Counted from the first letter of the stretch, positions 21,005 through 35,016 are shown. The stretch is DNA of 64,000 nt from Liolophura sinensis (GCF_032854445.1 NC_088304.1:20039704-20103703); one strand, 5' to 3'. The notes: generated by a model from the letters alone, not told the origin. Numbers and translations: made by a program.

Positions 21005-22602
21005 CATTTTAGTTGACGGCTGTGTACGAATTGAGGCCTAGATTCCAGCAAACTTAATGAGGAGCCGTTAAGGCAGCTCTTGCAGAGCTATGAGAAAGGT
21101 GAAAGGGGAGCTTCAGTATCGTGCACTCTCTCTCATTAGATTAACTGTACTCGGCTGTTTTCTGTATATCAAAGACGTTTATATCAGTAGACGTATATGT
21201 GGTTAATTGTCTATTTGCAGTGTGTAAGAAAACATTTAATTTTTTCGCGTTTGTGCCTATTTATAATGTTTTATAAAACAGTTTATGTATTTATTACCAG
21301 AAGTACTTTTATCAGTAAACGTATATGTGCTTTCTGCCTATGTATTTGTAATGTGTCACAGATGTACCTTAAGATGCAAATGTTTTGACAAAATGTAAGA
21401 ACGTGCTTTCGTCAGTAACCGTTTGAGGTGCCAGCTAGCCACTTGTTATGAGAAGCGTTATAGTCACTGTCTGCGGTCCTAAAGCGGTCACGGCTGAGCG
21501 ATTGGCGGTCGACCTTAGCAAATTAGCGCCAAAACACGACGGAATACAAACCAGCTGGTTTTTATAGTTGTAAGGGTTATTGTCTTCCGCGGTCGAGCAT
21601 TTGTGTGTCGTAAAGAAGCAGGAAGGGATGTTATTGGTGCAACGTTTCGGAACAAGACTTCCTCACCTGACCATCAGCTAAGACTTCGTGCGAATCCACG
21701 GCGTCAATCAACTAAACCTAGTCACCGTTAAGTGGATAAGCCCATGTCTGGGCCAATTACAAAGCTAATCTCGGAGAACGCTCCGAAGATTTTTCTTCAA
21801 GAGCTTTTAGCTCCTCATAGATCTCACTAGTGGACTTTTTCTATTCCGTTCTGATTACTGCTTTTGTACGTGGAGCTGACACCTCCCGAAGGCTTCACGA
21901 CCAAAGGGTTGTTGCTGAAGTGACATAACAGCAAATACAGACCGACACAACTTCCCAGCTAAACAATCTCTCTGACAGACAGTGAAGAGAGTTGCTGTTG
22001 ATTTAAATCTCGATAAAAAAAAATTCAACCCACTAGGGTAAAGACCCAGAGCTTTTATCGGCTCAATTTACCGGTGGCGCTGATGATTTCGTCAATACTG
22101 GACCATGCCAGTAAATCAGTCCGGACAGCTCAGCAGTAGATAAATAAACCATTGTGTTTATATGCGCTCACGTCTGAAGATGAATATATAAGTACTCAGC
22201 TAACTGTGAAATCCCCGTATTCCTTAGCTGGCATGTGTGACTCAATCAATAAATATGTCCCATTCAACACTCATCCAGTCATTCAATCTATCAATCAACA
22301 AATCAATGAAATTATCAATTGAAATAAAAGCCATCAATCAGAGATTCAATTAAGGATTTAAATAATGAAATAATCATTCTCAAGTATTATCCTGATTTCT
22401 GTTTTAAAGGTAGTCAAATTACAAGGTTCGGATATAAGAGTAACATATAGTCCACTAGTCTGTAACGTTTTAGTGTACACTTTTAACAGGATATGTTGAT
22501 GCTTGAGTGTACATGGAAAGGTTGCAAACTAATAAATCAGAAGATGTTATCCATAGATATGCCGAATCTTGTAATGTTAGTCTGTGAAATTCTAAATACC
22601 CT

Positions 22603-22903
22603 GGACAGATTCCGTGGCCTAAAGGTTAGAACGTCAGCCTCAAAGTCTGGAGACCAGGGATAAAACCCTGGTCGAGTCATACCAAAGACGTTGAAAATGG
22701 TCTTTGCTGCTGCCTCCCTTGGCGCTCAGCACTGAGAAGTTAGAGCAAGGTAACGGGACTGGCTGGCCCGGTGTCAGTATAACTGGGTGGGGAGTCCTGT
22801 CTGGGGTCTTTGGCTTGATACTTCAGTCTTTGCATGGAATCGCTCTTCCAGAAGAAAACACTCTATGTGCAATGTATATAGACTAATGGTTGCTCATCAA
22901 ACA
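22603..22903 (+). mobile_element. SINE A, unit 3
   Basis: Near-identical to the unit 2 copy, with a TCCGTGGCCTAAAGGTTAG head variant. Confidence 0.75.
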
Positions 22904-23791
22904 CTTGAAAAATTTAATGTCAATCGGTTATTATGTCAGTCATCTGAGTCATGGATGTGTAAAAGTGATTAAACGTCTTTTTGATTAATCCATACTGGGA
23001 AAACTGCCACTGCAAACACGTCCGTCATTCAGGCATGCTCGTTTATTATCTTTTTGAAGGCTATTCTATCATTTCAAGCTAATCCAGTGCCATGAAAAAC
23101 TGAGGGGATCACGTAGATCCGGGCACGTCAAATCTATTTAATTAGACCTCAAAACATTTCCGCCTACCGAGAGCATCTGGAGAAACTAAGATAAACAATA
23201 TAAGTCGGTTAATGTCTAGATAATCAAAAGCCTCTTGATCAAAAGCTTTTGTGGGATACAGATAAAAGCACTACATTATTTTTACCGTTAAGCTTAAAGG
23301 CATTTCTCAAACGACAGAATGTAGAACAATTTGCGAAAACAACCCTGTGAAGGGCTATTATGGCTGAGTTAGTTTCAATATTAAACAGCGTTTGTTTTTG
23401 TCTACTTCTGTAAATTGTCAGGATGTAGACTTGGTAACCTCTAGACCTACTAAGTTAAGGTGTCATCAAAATCACAAAGAGCTGGATTCGAACAGGCGGC
23501 CATATTGATCAAGGCTTGATAGGCTTGCCTCCTTTGTGTTGAACCCACTGGATTTCTACTTGCATTTTTCTTGTTACGTATTGCACCAATCCTGATAAGC
23601 TACATGTGCCTACGTTTGTGAAGGTTTCTAATCTGCAGGAGACCATGCTACTGTAGAGTCTGCATAACCTGTGTGTATGTCAAGTGGTTTGCCAGATGTT
23701 GTTCACAAACGTGATGATTACACCCTGCTACACGGGTCATGCAGACTGGGGAATCCCCTCTACGAATCTCTACGCGGCTGTTGTTGGATAA

Positions 23792-24244
23792 ACCTGGACC
23801 CGGGGACACACTTGTCGGAATTTTTTTGCTCGCACGGGCCTATCGTGTGAATTTCTAAAAATACGTCTTGTTTGTCCTCGCCGACGATGGCGTATTCCAC
23901 ATGCGGTCTTGTTCGCCCCGAAATTCGCTGGTATGAAACGTTTGGGATATTGGTGAAGAAATCCGCCAGCAGTTTCACTCGGTTCGCCTTGTGTCCACTC
24001 CAGTGAATTTTGGCGGCCCAGTTGATCGAGCTGATCATTCAAAGAACAGGGAAATGGTGTTGACCTGTGACATTTTGTTTGCATCACATTGGTTACTTCG
24101 TCACATGACATAACGTACTGACTTCAACGGAAAAATCCGTCTAGTGTGTCTGCCTAGTGCGAATGTCGTCAGTGTATTTCGCGGGCGATTAGGATCGCCC
24201 CTGCAAGCGAAAAAAATGCGCCTAGTATGTCCCCAGCTTAAGGT
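23792..24244. mobile_element. TIR-X, unit 3
   Basis: Same 453-bp length and ends as in unit 2. It carries a handful of point differences, including GGGCGATTAGG in place of GGCCGATTAGG. Confidence 0.65.
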
Positions 24245-24710
24245 GCACAGGATCCAAGGTGACAATCCAATTAGTGTTCGACTCGAATCTTGATGGTATC
24301 GGCTCCCCACGGAGAGACATAGAATTGGTGCTCTCTTTATAACCAGCACATCAAGAATTGGCGGTCGGCTAATCATACGACTCTCGTAAAACGGCAATAG
24401 CTCCCAGCCCGTGATCAACCTGAAATAAAAGGTAATGTCAAGGTGTTTTGTCTGAGGCTTTGTTCAGAATCGTTCTGATAGAGGAATTCCGCGGAGTGAT
24501 GTATACAAGCAGTCTGTAGACGGACGGTCGGGCGATGCGACGAGCTGAACGTTAACCCTGTCTGATGCTATAATGATGATCTGTCAACTCGATAACATCA
24601 GCGGAAGAGAGAGAGGGCTGATCAGGACCGGAAGACCACAAGTCCAGACCCCGTTTGGTAAATCTAGCCACTATTGACTCTTTGCAGCCAGGCATCATGG
24701 TCAGAGTTGC

Positions 24711-24800
24711 CTGCCTGAGTTAGTCGCTGGTTAAACAGCGGTTGACTTGGGCGATGATGAGTCACATATAAACTTTTAACGTCTACTAAACCGTCATTGA
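24711..24800 (+). promoter_or_regulatory. Conserved hairpin/AP-1/TATA-like block, unit 3
   Basis: Hairpin, TGAGTCA and TATAAA all intact. Confidence 0.35.
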
Positions 24801-25204
24801 GCGGTAAGGCCTGATTTGTTATTCAAAAGACAACACGCGCAATTGATAGTCGCCAGACATATTGAGTCCCATGAAAAAAACGATAAGCACCACTCCCTTG
24901 TTTCTTTGTTCGTGTAAACTCACGCAAAAGTAATTACGTACATCCGTTTAAAGACATCCGACTTTTTGCTAGGATGTAGAATATCACTTACCTCTCACAC
25001 GACGATTCGCTTATGTTTTTTTCTACCCTGTCTTAATCTGAAAGTTCCCCACTCCTACATATACGTGGGTACTCGTATACTCCATATTCCTACACCTACT
25101 GAAGGCTTTCACGACGAAAAGGTTTTTGCTGGAGTAACATAACAGAAAATACGGACGGACACAACCTCCCAGCTAAACAATCTCTCTGACAGACAGCGAA
25201 GAGA

Positions 25205-27610
25205 GTTGAATTAGATTGGCACGTTGTATATATGAACAGTTGCACTCAAAGCGCAACTGAGATACTTGTTTTTACTACAAACTTATAAACTAGCATGGTA
25301 AAAGATTTAGTGACTGATTTCATGCATTCGCCGTGAACATTCCATGCGTCTTTCTGACATGAATGACAAAAAAAATCCCGGGAATTCGTTATATTTTCGT
25401 ACCTTATTTACTTTCTCTTTTCTTTGGTAGTTTGTGTTGAATGTTGTTTTGAGAAGTGGCCTGATCAGTAATCGTGTATCGGTATCCTGAACTTTGTCAT
25501 CAGACTACCTGTACGAGGCTGTTTTCTATATCACAGACATACTTATGTCAGTAGACGTATATGTGAATACTGTCTGTCTATTTACGGTGTGTACGAAAAC
25601 ATTTAATTTTATCGCGACTGTGCCTCTTTATAATGGTTTAGATAACAGTTTATGTATTATCAGCAGTACTTTTATTAGCAGACGTATATATGCGTACTGC
25701 CTGTCTATTTGTAATGTTTTAGAAAACATCTTTTGTATTACAGAACCGGCCCGGATAGCACAGTTGGTAGAGCGTCCGCTTCGGGACCGGTATATCCAGG
25801 ATCAATCCTTCATCGAGTCACACCTAAGACTTTAAAAGAGGAAGTTGTAACTTCCTTGCTTGGCGTTCAGCATAAAGGGGATAGTGCAATGACTGGTTGA
25901 CCCGTATCAGTATAATGGCTCGGGCGGGGCGGCTTACTTGCCTTCGGTAAGTCGTCTCAGTGAAGCAGCACTAAAAAAAAGAGCGGTGGAAATCCGTCCT
26001 GCAACAAGGAGGCACATTATACGTACATTCACCCTAATGATTCCTTCGTCGTCATATGACTGAAAAATTGTTGAGTACGACGTTAAACCCCAAGCACTCA
26101 CTCACTTGTATTACAGAACCTTAAGACATATATGTGGATTTTACTTTATTATGGGCAATGTGAGTTTCTGCTGATGTGTTGATAGCTAAGAACGTGCTTT
26201 GGTCAGTGGCCGTTTGAGGTGCCAGCTTGACACTTGTTATGACAAGCGGTACCATCACTGTCTGCGGTCCTAAAGCGGTCGCGGCTGAGCGATCGGCGGT
26301 AGACCTAAGCTGATTAGCGCCAAAACACGGCGGAATACAAATCAGCTGTTTTTAATGGAGTTGTAGGGGTTATTGTCTTCCCCGGTCGGGCATTTGGGTG
26401 TCGTAATGGAGCAGGAAGGGATGTTATTGGTGCGACATTTCGGAACAAGACTTCCTCACTTGACCATCAGCTAAGACTGCGTGCCAATCCACAGCGTCAG
26501 TCAGCTAAACCCAGTCACCTTTAAGTGGATAAGCCCTTGTCTTGGCAAATTACAAAGCTAATCTCGTAGAACGCTCCGTAGAGTTTTTTCAAGAGCGTTT
26601 GGCTCCTCACAGACTTAGCTAGTCGGCCTTCTATATTCCGTTCTGATTACTACTTTTGTACGTGGAGCTGACACCTCCCGAAGGCTTCACGACCAAAGGG
26701 TTGTTGCTGAATGGACATAACAGCAAATACCGACCGGCACTACCTCCCAGCTAAACAATCTCTCTGACAGACAGCGAAGAGAGTTGCTGTTTGAAACTCG
26801 ATAAAAAATTCAGCCCGAAAATTCAAAGGTAAAGGCCAAGAGCTTTTATCTCGGCTCAGTTTACCGGTGGCGTTGATGATTTCGTCAATACTGGACCCCA
26901 CCAATAAATCAGTCCGGACAGCTCAGCAGTAGATAAATAAACCATTGTGCTTGTCTGTTTCAAAGGTAGTCAAATTACAAGGTTCGGATATAAGAATGCC
27001 ATCTAGTCCACAACATTTCGCTGTACACTTTTAACATGGTATGTGGATGTTTGAATGTATATGGAAAAGTTGCAAACTAATAAATCAGAAGTTATTATCC
27101 ATGCCAACTTCTTAATACCCTCGTGAAAGTGAATGTCCATCGGTTATCCTGTCAGTCATTGGAGTCATGGATGTGTAAAAACGACTGAACATCTTTTTGA
27201 CTGATGCATACTTGAAAAAATTTCCTCCCTACACACGTCCGTCAGCCAGGCGTGCTCGTTTCCCCACGCATCTTTCTTATCCTTTTGAGCGCTCTTCTGT
27301 TATTCCAGACTATTCCAGTTCCATCGAAAACTCCGGCGAACAAGTAGATCCGCGCTCATAAAATCTATTTAATTAGACCTCAAAGCATTTCTGCCTATCG
27401 AGGCCTTCTGGAGAAACTAAGACAAAACAATATAAGACGCTTTATGTCGACATAATCAAAAGTTTCCAGACCAAAAGCTTGTATTAGATACAGATAAAAG
27501 CACCACATCATTTATATCTTAAACCTAAAGGAATTTTTAAACAACAGAATGTAGGACAATTTGCGAAAACAACCCTGTGAAGCATTATTATGGCTGACTT
27601 ACTTTAAATG
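25205..27610 (+). repeat. Segment R, unit 3
   Basis: Contains SINE C, one copy of the 79-bp repeat, and the 78-bp stretch (27035-27114) that units 2 and 4 have lost. Confidence 0.75.
25748..26105 (+). mobile_element. SINE C, unit 3 (full-length tRNA-headed SINE)
   Basis: Head GCCCGGATAGCACAGTTGG resembles the 5' half of tRNA-Lys. The A box is at 25756-25767 and a B-box-like GGATCAATCC at 25799-25808. The 3' end is GTACGACGTTAAACCCCAAG followed by a CACT repeat. It is flanked by a perfect 15-bp target duplication TTGTATTACAGAACC (25733-25747 and 26106-26120). Even units have a single copy of that word and no SINE. This is the clearest retroposition event in the window. Confidence 0.92.
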
Positions 27611-28982
27611 TTAAACAGCCTCCTGCATTCAAAACTCTTATGTGTCGTATAAGTTAAAATGATTATTTTGTGTTAATTTTAAAAAAAGATGATGTATTTG
27701 ACCTCTGATAACACAGACCATAAGACATCGCTACAAGTGGTTTTTGGTCACACATAGACATTACAGCAATCATGTTTTGGTCACACGCACGGTAAGGCAA
27801 TTTTATATTCTGTACCCAAGACTCAATACACAAGAAAAATCAAATCCGGTTACTTTTATGGCCAGACATTTCCGACAAGACAGTGGTATTATTTGCTATA
27901 TGACCGGATAAAACAATGTTATTGTTACTAACTTACTACACTGCGTTGGAATAGGTGCCTAGTAGGGTGTGTGTAATAAGATGTTTTATGGTGCTTTGTG
28001 ACCTCACTGATAATGTAATATAAATCTCTGTTACAATTTCTATCTGGTTTCTCGTATCTACTAAAGCTGATAAACATTTAATATAGCCAGTTTTATACTG
28101 ATTGTTGATGACAAAGTTTGCTTTTGGCATCGACCAGGCATCTACTACCTAAGGGAAATGAAATGTCATCAGTTTCCAACGGAGCGAAATGTAATACAAA
28201 CTTCAGAGACGAGCCTAGTACGAGTTGGGTTGGTTCGAATGGCACATCAGCGCGTCTTTTTAGGATGTACTTGCAGAGCGTATATAAAGTCGATGTGGCG
28301 GGCTGCAAGTTGTCATTATATACGTTCGCCGTTTTCGGATGTGCAAATTCCGGGCATTTTATGCCTCCAAGATATATAATATATACTGTTGAAAAAGATA
28401 AGATAACGATGTTTTCTTAAAATTTGTTTGTCAATATCCGAGTAATTGTTGTTTATAATCGCGCACACTTTCGCTCCAATCTTTATATTTGGCGGGGATA
28501 AGTTTAACTAGGACAGGGTAGTAGAACCTCTTTTTAAACTTTAACCTTCTATTGAGCAAATTTTACCCATAACTGGCTCAAAAGGCGGGCGTTTCAAAAA
28601 CTCTCCGACTGAACCCACAAAATTATTTAAAAATAAAAATGACAACAACAGAGTAGCTGTCAAGTTCGTGAAGGCAAAGTGCTGCGAATGAACACGGACG
28701 AAAAAATCTAGGTTGCTAGGATGGTCCATGGTGAAAGGAATGCTGATGTGATATGCCCGTATTAAGAGTGAGCAACGGAGGCAAGCTTTGTAAGCAAAGA
28801 AATGCCTTTGGTGCCGAAATTTGGATTGCATAAGGTCAAGTCAACCTCCGAAACGTGTTTTAATCGTCAACGTTTATCACGTTGGACTGTATGAATAAAT
28901 TAACTGAAGCTTGACCAGTCTCCTTTATTCTCTTTTAAATATAAATAAAAACACCTATCAGAACTGTTTATATGTAGATGGT

Positions 28983-29040
28983 TGGCCCAATTTTCTCCCA
29001 CCATAATACTGGCCGCCGCCGTATAAGTGAAATATTCTTG
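28983..29040 (+). mobile_element. SINE D tail remnant, unit 3
   Basis: Odd-subtype version with CCCAATTTTCTCC and CCGTATAAG, followed by CTTGCACTGGCGC. Confidence 0.65.
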
Positions 29041-29330
29041 CACTGGCGCAGTCTTTCGGACCAATAGGTGGATTGATTGACTGCGACTTTAATACCATGT
29101 TCAAGGCATTTTACTTGTCGGTGTGCCGGTTGTTGGTGGTGGAAACGGGACTGCCTTGTAGAGAGGATTCGTCTATGTGTAAGACAGCGGTAAAACTGTA
29201 CAGCTTTGTCATGCGAAAACAAACAAAAACACACCAACAACTTTTTATACAATACAACACAGGGATACTGCGACTGAAGACCAAACAAGGCAGCAAGGAA
29301 AGCAGATTTTGTTAAAAGCTTTGGCTTCTA

Positions 29331-29784
29331 TTGTCTATTTCTTTTAGAGAGTCGCCTATTTTCAGCTGCCTGTAAAATCAGTCAGACTTGCGACCAAAAT
29401 TGCCTTTAGTCAGTGGCACGTAACAACATAAGGTCTACATATTGATATCTTTGAAGTTGAGATTATTGCGTGGTAAATAAAGTTAGAACACTTTCTCAAA
29501 TTGATAATGTTAAAGCCCATCAGACGCGTTTCGAAGCCAAGAGCCCATTGCCTCAAAAACAAGTGGCATGCTGGATATTGGGCGGAGTTAAACATGTTTT
29601 GATGGAGGGCGGCAGCAGTTTCCTAAACTGCTATCGGTCTTACTGTAAGCCCTGTTTTTTTTAAAGCTGGGTGCTAACAAATTTTGTTATCAAGAAAAAT
29701 GTAGTCTATTCGCTGAGGGTGTAGTGTAGGATGTACTGATTTTACAGACAGCTGAATATAGACGACTCTCTAAAAGAAATAGAC
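29331..29784. mobile_element. TIR-Y, unit 3
   Basis: The cleanest copy of the element: 454 bp bordered by TCTA on both sides (29327-29330 and 29785-29788). The two arms match over about 45 bp with few mismatches. Confidence 0.8.
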
Positions 29785-30273
29785 TCTAGTTATGTTCGTC
29801 AACCAGAAATTCTGTTGCGTCAGAATCTAAGCGCTCAGTCTGATATTCCTAAATACAATACTCGTAATGAGTATTGTGGCGTTCCAATTCGGTAATCGTA
29901 CAATTCAATTCTCAAACAACGTAAAACAACCTTTCCCAAAGGAGTATGTTAGGAAATTTATTTCAATAGTTAATAAAGCTGGTGTAATGTAAGAGAAGAA
30001 GGTGTCGGCGGTTTTCAACCATGAAGGATAGACAGTCGATATTCTAGTCATGACATCTAATTAAAATTTTTATCTCTAGAATCTATCAATTCTGGTTCTA
30101 ATATAAATATAGTTATGTCTCAGTCATGCTCTGGAATTGTAACATCGTAGCGTAAATAATATTTATCCATAACATCGACATTTGTCGTCAAGTGAAAATG
30201 TCAATGTTTATTGTTGTACACAGTTGTACACAGAGCTTCATAAAAACGATACTATGGAGACATGTTAGATTTT

Positions 30274-30970
30274 GTGACCTGGCCGTGTATAACCATCGTG
30301 ACCTGGTGGTGTACAACCATCGTGACCTGACGGTGCATAACCGGTGTATAACAATAATGACCTGGCAGTGTATAACCACCGTGACCTGGCGGTGTATAAC
30401 CATCGAGACCTGGCGGTGTATAACCATCTTGATCTGGCGGTGTATAACAATCGTGATTTGGCGGTGCATAACCAATGCGACATGATGGTGTATAACCATC
30501 GTTACCTGGCGGTGTAAACCATCGTGACCTGGCGTTGTATAACCATCCTGGCTTGACGGTGTATAAGCATCGTGATCTGGCGGTGTATAAGCATCGTTAC
30601 CTGGCGGTGTATAACCATCGTTACCTGGCGGTGTATAACCATCGTGAACTAGCGGTGTATAACCATCGTTACACGGCGGTGTATAACCATCGCGACTTGA
30701 CGGTGTATAACCATCGTGACCTGGCGGTATATACTCATCGTGATCTGACGGTATAGAAATATCGTGACTTGACGGTGTATAACCATCGTGACCTGGCTGT
30801 ATATACTCATCGTGATCTAGCGGTATATAAATATCGTGACTTGACGGTGTATAACTATCGTAACCTGACTGTGTATAACCATCGTGACCTAGCGGTGTAT
30901 AACCATCGTGACCTGGCGGTGTATAACCATTGTGACTTGTCGGTGTATAATCATCATTACCTGACAGTCT
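30274..30970 (+). repeat. 24-bp minisatellite, unit 3
   Basis: About 29 copies, with the same leading phase slip after GGTGCATAACC as in the other units and a second short slip near 30515. Confidence 0.9.
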
Positions 30971-31964
30971 TTTACTAGCAGTGTATATAAGTAAGTGCTA
31001 TTATGACAAGTCCAACTGTTACTACAGACATCGAATTGATCTCACACGTCGCCACACTTAGCCTTGCCAAGTAGTGGAAATTACACCGGCCTTGGGATTA
31101 CTTCTCAATCAATCAGCCCTTCCTCTTCACCTGCGATGAAAAAACTCTGCTGGTTTTTTGATCATTTCATTTGAATGCAATCTACAGCCGCATAAATTTG
31201 GGTTAACTCCCAGCTGACCTGAGATAAACGATATTTGAGGAAGCAATCTAAAGTGCATTCTGGCTCACACGCATTTTGTTCATCAACGCCCGTTTTTGAC
31301 GACGAAATTCACACTAGTGATTTTTTATGAGGTATTTAAAATCCATGTGCATGTAATGTAACAGTTTCGGTGTCACTGGCATACTTTTATCAAACTGCTG
31401 CAGAGTATTGCTTAAGGCAACTCCAGTATCACATACGTGTGTTCATCAATAGAAGATGGCCTGTAGCTACAGCTGTGTGCGTGTAATGTGTTGGGAGTCA
31501 GATTTCGCCTCATAAATGTACCTTTATCATTAACTATTCATCAAGTGGCAACGTAGATGGTTACTGCAGCATATCGTCATAATACTGCATAACTTTGATA
31601 AATATGGACAGAATGTTCAGATTCTTCTACACTCTGCCTCTAATTTCGCTTACCCCGAGGCTAGAGACTGCATATTCGCCGTGTTAAATTAACCTGGCAC
31701 TATGTATATGTGAAGAGCAACTGAGATATATTTTTACAATGGACATATAAACTAGCATGTTACAAGATCTGGTTACTGATTTCATTCAATCGCCGGGAGA
31801 ATTCGATGCGTGTTTCTAACCTCACTGAAAAGTGTTGACAGCCTGCGTAAATTCGTCTTAATTTCATACCTTGTGTACTTTCTTTGTTTTTTGGTAGTTT
31901 GTGTTGAATCCTGTTTTGAGAAATAACCTTACGATTATTAGCTTGGAATAATCATTTTGGTTGA

Positions 31965-32221
31965 AGTTGGTAACGCGTCCGCTTTGGGAGCGGTAGATCC
32001 AGGGTCAATCCTGGGATAGTTGACTCGTATCAGTATAATGGCTCGGGCGGGCCATTACTTGCCTTCGGTAAGGCGTCTCAGTGAAGCAGCACGAAATAAA
32101 AGAGCAGCGGAAATCCGTCCAGCAACAATGAAGCACAGTACATGCACTCTAAGGATTCCTTAAGTCATGCGACTGAAAAATATTAAATAGTGCGACGTTA
32201 AACCCCAAGTGCTTATTCACT
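31965..32221 (+). mobile_element. SINE B, unit 4 (internal deletion)
   Basis: Same insertion site and target duplication as in unit 3 (31953-31964 and 32222-32233). About 82 bp are missing between CAATCCTGGG and ATAGTTGAC, a junction at a shared TGGG. The same deletion is in unit 6, not in units 3, 5 or 7. Confidence 0.85.
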
Positions 32222-33826
32222 CATTTTACTTGACGGCTGTATACGAATGTTTGTTTCCACTCCTAGATTCCAGCAAACGTTATGAGGAGCCGTTAAGGCA
32301 GCTCTTGCAGAGCTATGAGAAAGGTGAAAGGGGAGCTTCAGTATCGTGCACTCTCTCTCATTAGATTAACTGTACTCGGCTGTTTTCTGTATATCAGAGA
32401 TGTTTATATCAGTAGACGTATATGAGGTTAATGTTTGTCTATTTGCAGTTTGCAAGAAAACATTTAATTTTATGACGATTGCGCCTATTTATAATGTTTT
32501 ATAAAACAGTTCATGTATTATCAGAAGTACTTTTATCAGTAAACGTATATGTGCTTTCTGCCTGTGTATTTGTTATGTGTCACAGATGTACCTTAAGACG
32601 CAAATGTTTTGACAAAATGTAAGAACGTGCTTTCGTCAGTAACCGTTTGTGGTGCCAGCTTGACACTTGTTATGAGAAGCGTTAACGTCACTGTCTGCGG
32701 TCCTAAAGCGGTCGCGGCTGAGCGATTGGCGGTCGACGTCAGTAGATTAGCGCCAAAACACGGCGGAATACAAACCAGCTGTTTTTTATAGAGTTGTTAG
32801 GGTTATTGTCTTCCGCGGTCGAGCATTTGGATGTCGTAAAGAAGCAGGAAGGGATGTTATTGGTGCGACATTTCGGAACAAACCTTTCTCATCTGACCAT
32901 CAGCTAAGACTGTGTGCCAGTCCACAGCGTCAATCAACTAAACCCAGTCACCGTTAAGTGGATAAGACCTTGTCTGGGCCAATTACAAAGCTAATCTCGG
33001 AGAACGCTCCGTAGATTTTTCTTCAAGAGCTTTTGGCTCCTCATAGATCTCAGTAGTGGACCTTTTCTATTCCGTTCTGATTATTGCTTTTGTACGTGGA
33101 GCTGACACCTCCCGAAGGCTTCACGACCAAAGGGTTGTTGCTGAAGTGACATAACAGCAAATACAGACCGACACAACCTCCGAGCTAAACAATCTCTCTA
33201 CCAGACAGTGAAGAGAGTTGCTGTTGATTTAAACCTCGATAAAAAAATTCAACCCACAAGGGTAAAGACCCAGAGCTTTTATCGGCTCAATTTACCCGTG
33301 GCGCTGATGATTTCGTCAATACTGGACCATGCCAGTAAATCAGTCCGGACAACTCAGCAGTAGATAAATAAACCATTGTGTTTATATGCGCTCACGTCTG
33401 AAGATGAATATATAAGTACTCAGCTAACTGTGAAATCCCCGTATTCCTTAGCTGGCATGTGTGACTCAATCAATAAATATGTCCCATTCAACACTCATCC
33501 AGTCAATCAATCTATCAATCAACAAATCAATGAAATTATCAATTGAAAAAAAAGCCATCAATCAGAGATTCAATTAAGGATTTAAATAATGAAATAATCA
33601 TTCTCAAGTATTATCCTGATTTCTGTTTTAAAGGTAGTCAAATTACAAGGTTCGGATATAAGAGTAACATATAGTCCACTAGTCTGTAACGTTTTAGTGT
33701 ACACTTTTAACAGGATATGTTGATGCTTGAGTGTACATGGAAAGGTTGCAAACCAATAAATCAGAAGATGTTATCCATAGATATGCCGAATCTTGTAATG
33801 TTAGTCTGTGAAATTCTAAATACCCT

Positions 33827-34128
33827 GGACAGATTCGGTGGCCTAAAGGTTAGAACGTCAGCCTCAAAGTCTGGAGACCAGGGATAAAACCCTGGTCGAG
33901 TCATACCAAAGACGTTGAAAATGGTCTTTGCTGCTGCCTCCCTTGGCGCTCAGCACTGAGAAGTTAGAGCAAGGTAACGGGACTGGCTGGCCCGGTGTCA
34001 GTATAACTGGGTGGGGAGTCCTGTCTGGGGTCTTTGGCTTGATACTTCAGTCGTTGCATGGAATCGCTCTTCCAGAAGAAAACACTCTATATGCAATGTA
34101 TATAGACTAATGGCTGCTCATCAAACAC
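33827..34128 (+). mobile_element. SINE A, unit 4
   Basis: Full copy in the standard position, with the same head variant as unit 3. Confidence 0.75.
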
Positions 34129-35016
34129 TTGAAAAATTTAATGTCAATCGGTTATTATGTCAGTCATTTGAGTCATGGATGTGTAAAAGTGATTAAACGT
34201 CTTTTTGATTAATCCATACTGGGAAAACGGCCACTGTACACACGTCCGTCATTCAGGCATGCTCGTTTATTATCTTTTTGAAGGCTATTCTATCATTTCA
34301 AGCTAATCCAGTGCCATGAAAAACTGAGGGGATCACGTAGATCCGGGCACGTCAAATCTATTTAATTAGACCTCAAAACATTTCCGCCTACCGAGAGCAT
34401 CTGGAGAAACTAAGATAAACAATATAAGTCGGTTAATGTCTAGATAATCAAAAGCCTCGTGACCAAAAGCTTTTGTGGGATACAGATAAAAGCACCACAT
34501 TGTTTTTACCGTTAAGCTTAAAGGCATTTCTCAAACGACAGAATGTAGAACAATTTGCGAAAACAACCCTGTGAAGGGCTATTATGGCTGAGTTAGTTTC
34601 AATATTAAACAGCGTTTGTTTTTGTCTACTTCTGTAAATTGTCAGGATGTAGACTTGGTAACCTCTAGACCTACTAAGTTAAGGTGTCATCAAAATCACA
34701 AAGAGCTGGATTCGAACAGGCGGCCATATTGATGAAGGTTTGATAGGCTTGCCTCCTTTGTGTTGAACCCACTGGATTTCTACTTGCATTTTTCTTGTTA
34801 CGTATTGCACCAAATCCTGATAAGCTACATGTGCCTACGTTTGTGAAGGTTTCTAATCTGCAGGAGACCATGCTACTGTAGAGTCTGCATAACCTGTGTG
34901 TATGTCAAGTGGTTTGCCAGATGTTGTTCACAAACGTGATGATTACACCCTGCTACACGGGTCATGCAGACTGGGGAATCCCCTCTACGAGTCTCTACGC
35001 GGCTGTTGTTGGATAA

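Larger units (their letters stand above)
20385..23390 (+). repeat. Segment L, unit 3
   Basis: Carries SINE B and SINE A. Otherwise it matches L of units 4-6 closely and R of the same unit (25205-27610) more loosely. Confidence 0.75.
19685..30970 (+). repeat. Macrosatellite unit 3 (odd subtype, 11.3 kb)
   Basis: Full layout with all four insert types in their standard places: SINE B, SINE A, TIR-X, SINE C, TIR-Y. Odd-subtype marks are: SINE C present, single 79-bp repeat in R, full-length SINE B, long TIR-Y (454 bp), and leader GTCAATGTTTATTG. The long gaps between these inserts (19690-20380, 23400-23790, 24250-24710, 27620-28980) contain unit-specific DNA with no recognised gene. Confidence 0.9.
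31680..34610 (+). repeat. Segment L, unit 4
   Basis: Carries the shortened SINE B and a complete SINE A. Confidence 0.75.

Noticed and set aside
25748-25823. tRNA-Lys gene in the head of SINE C
   Set aside because: Only the 5' part resembles tRNA-Lys. The anticodon region and 3' half do not fold into a cloverleaf, and the SINE body and tail follow.
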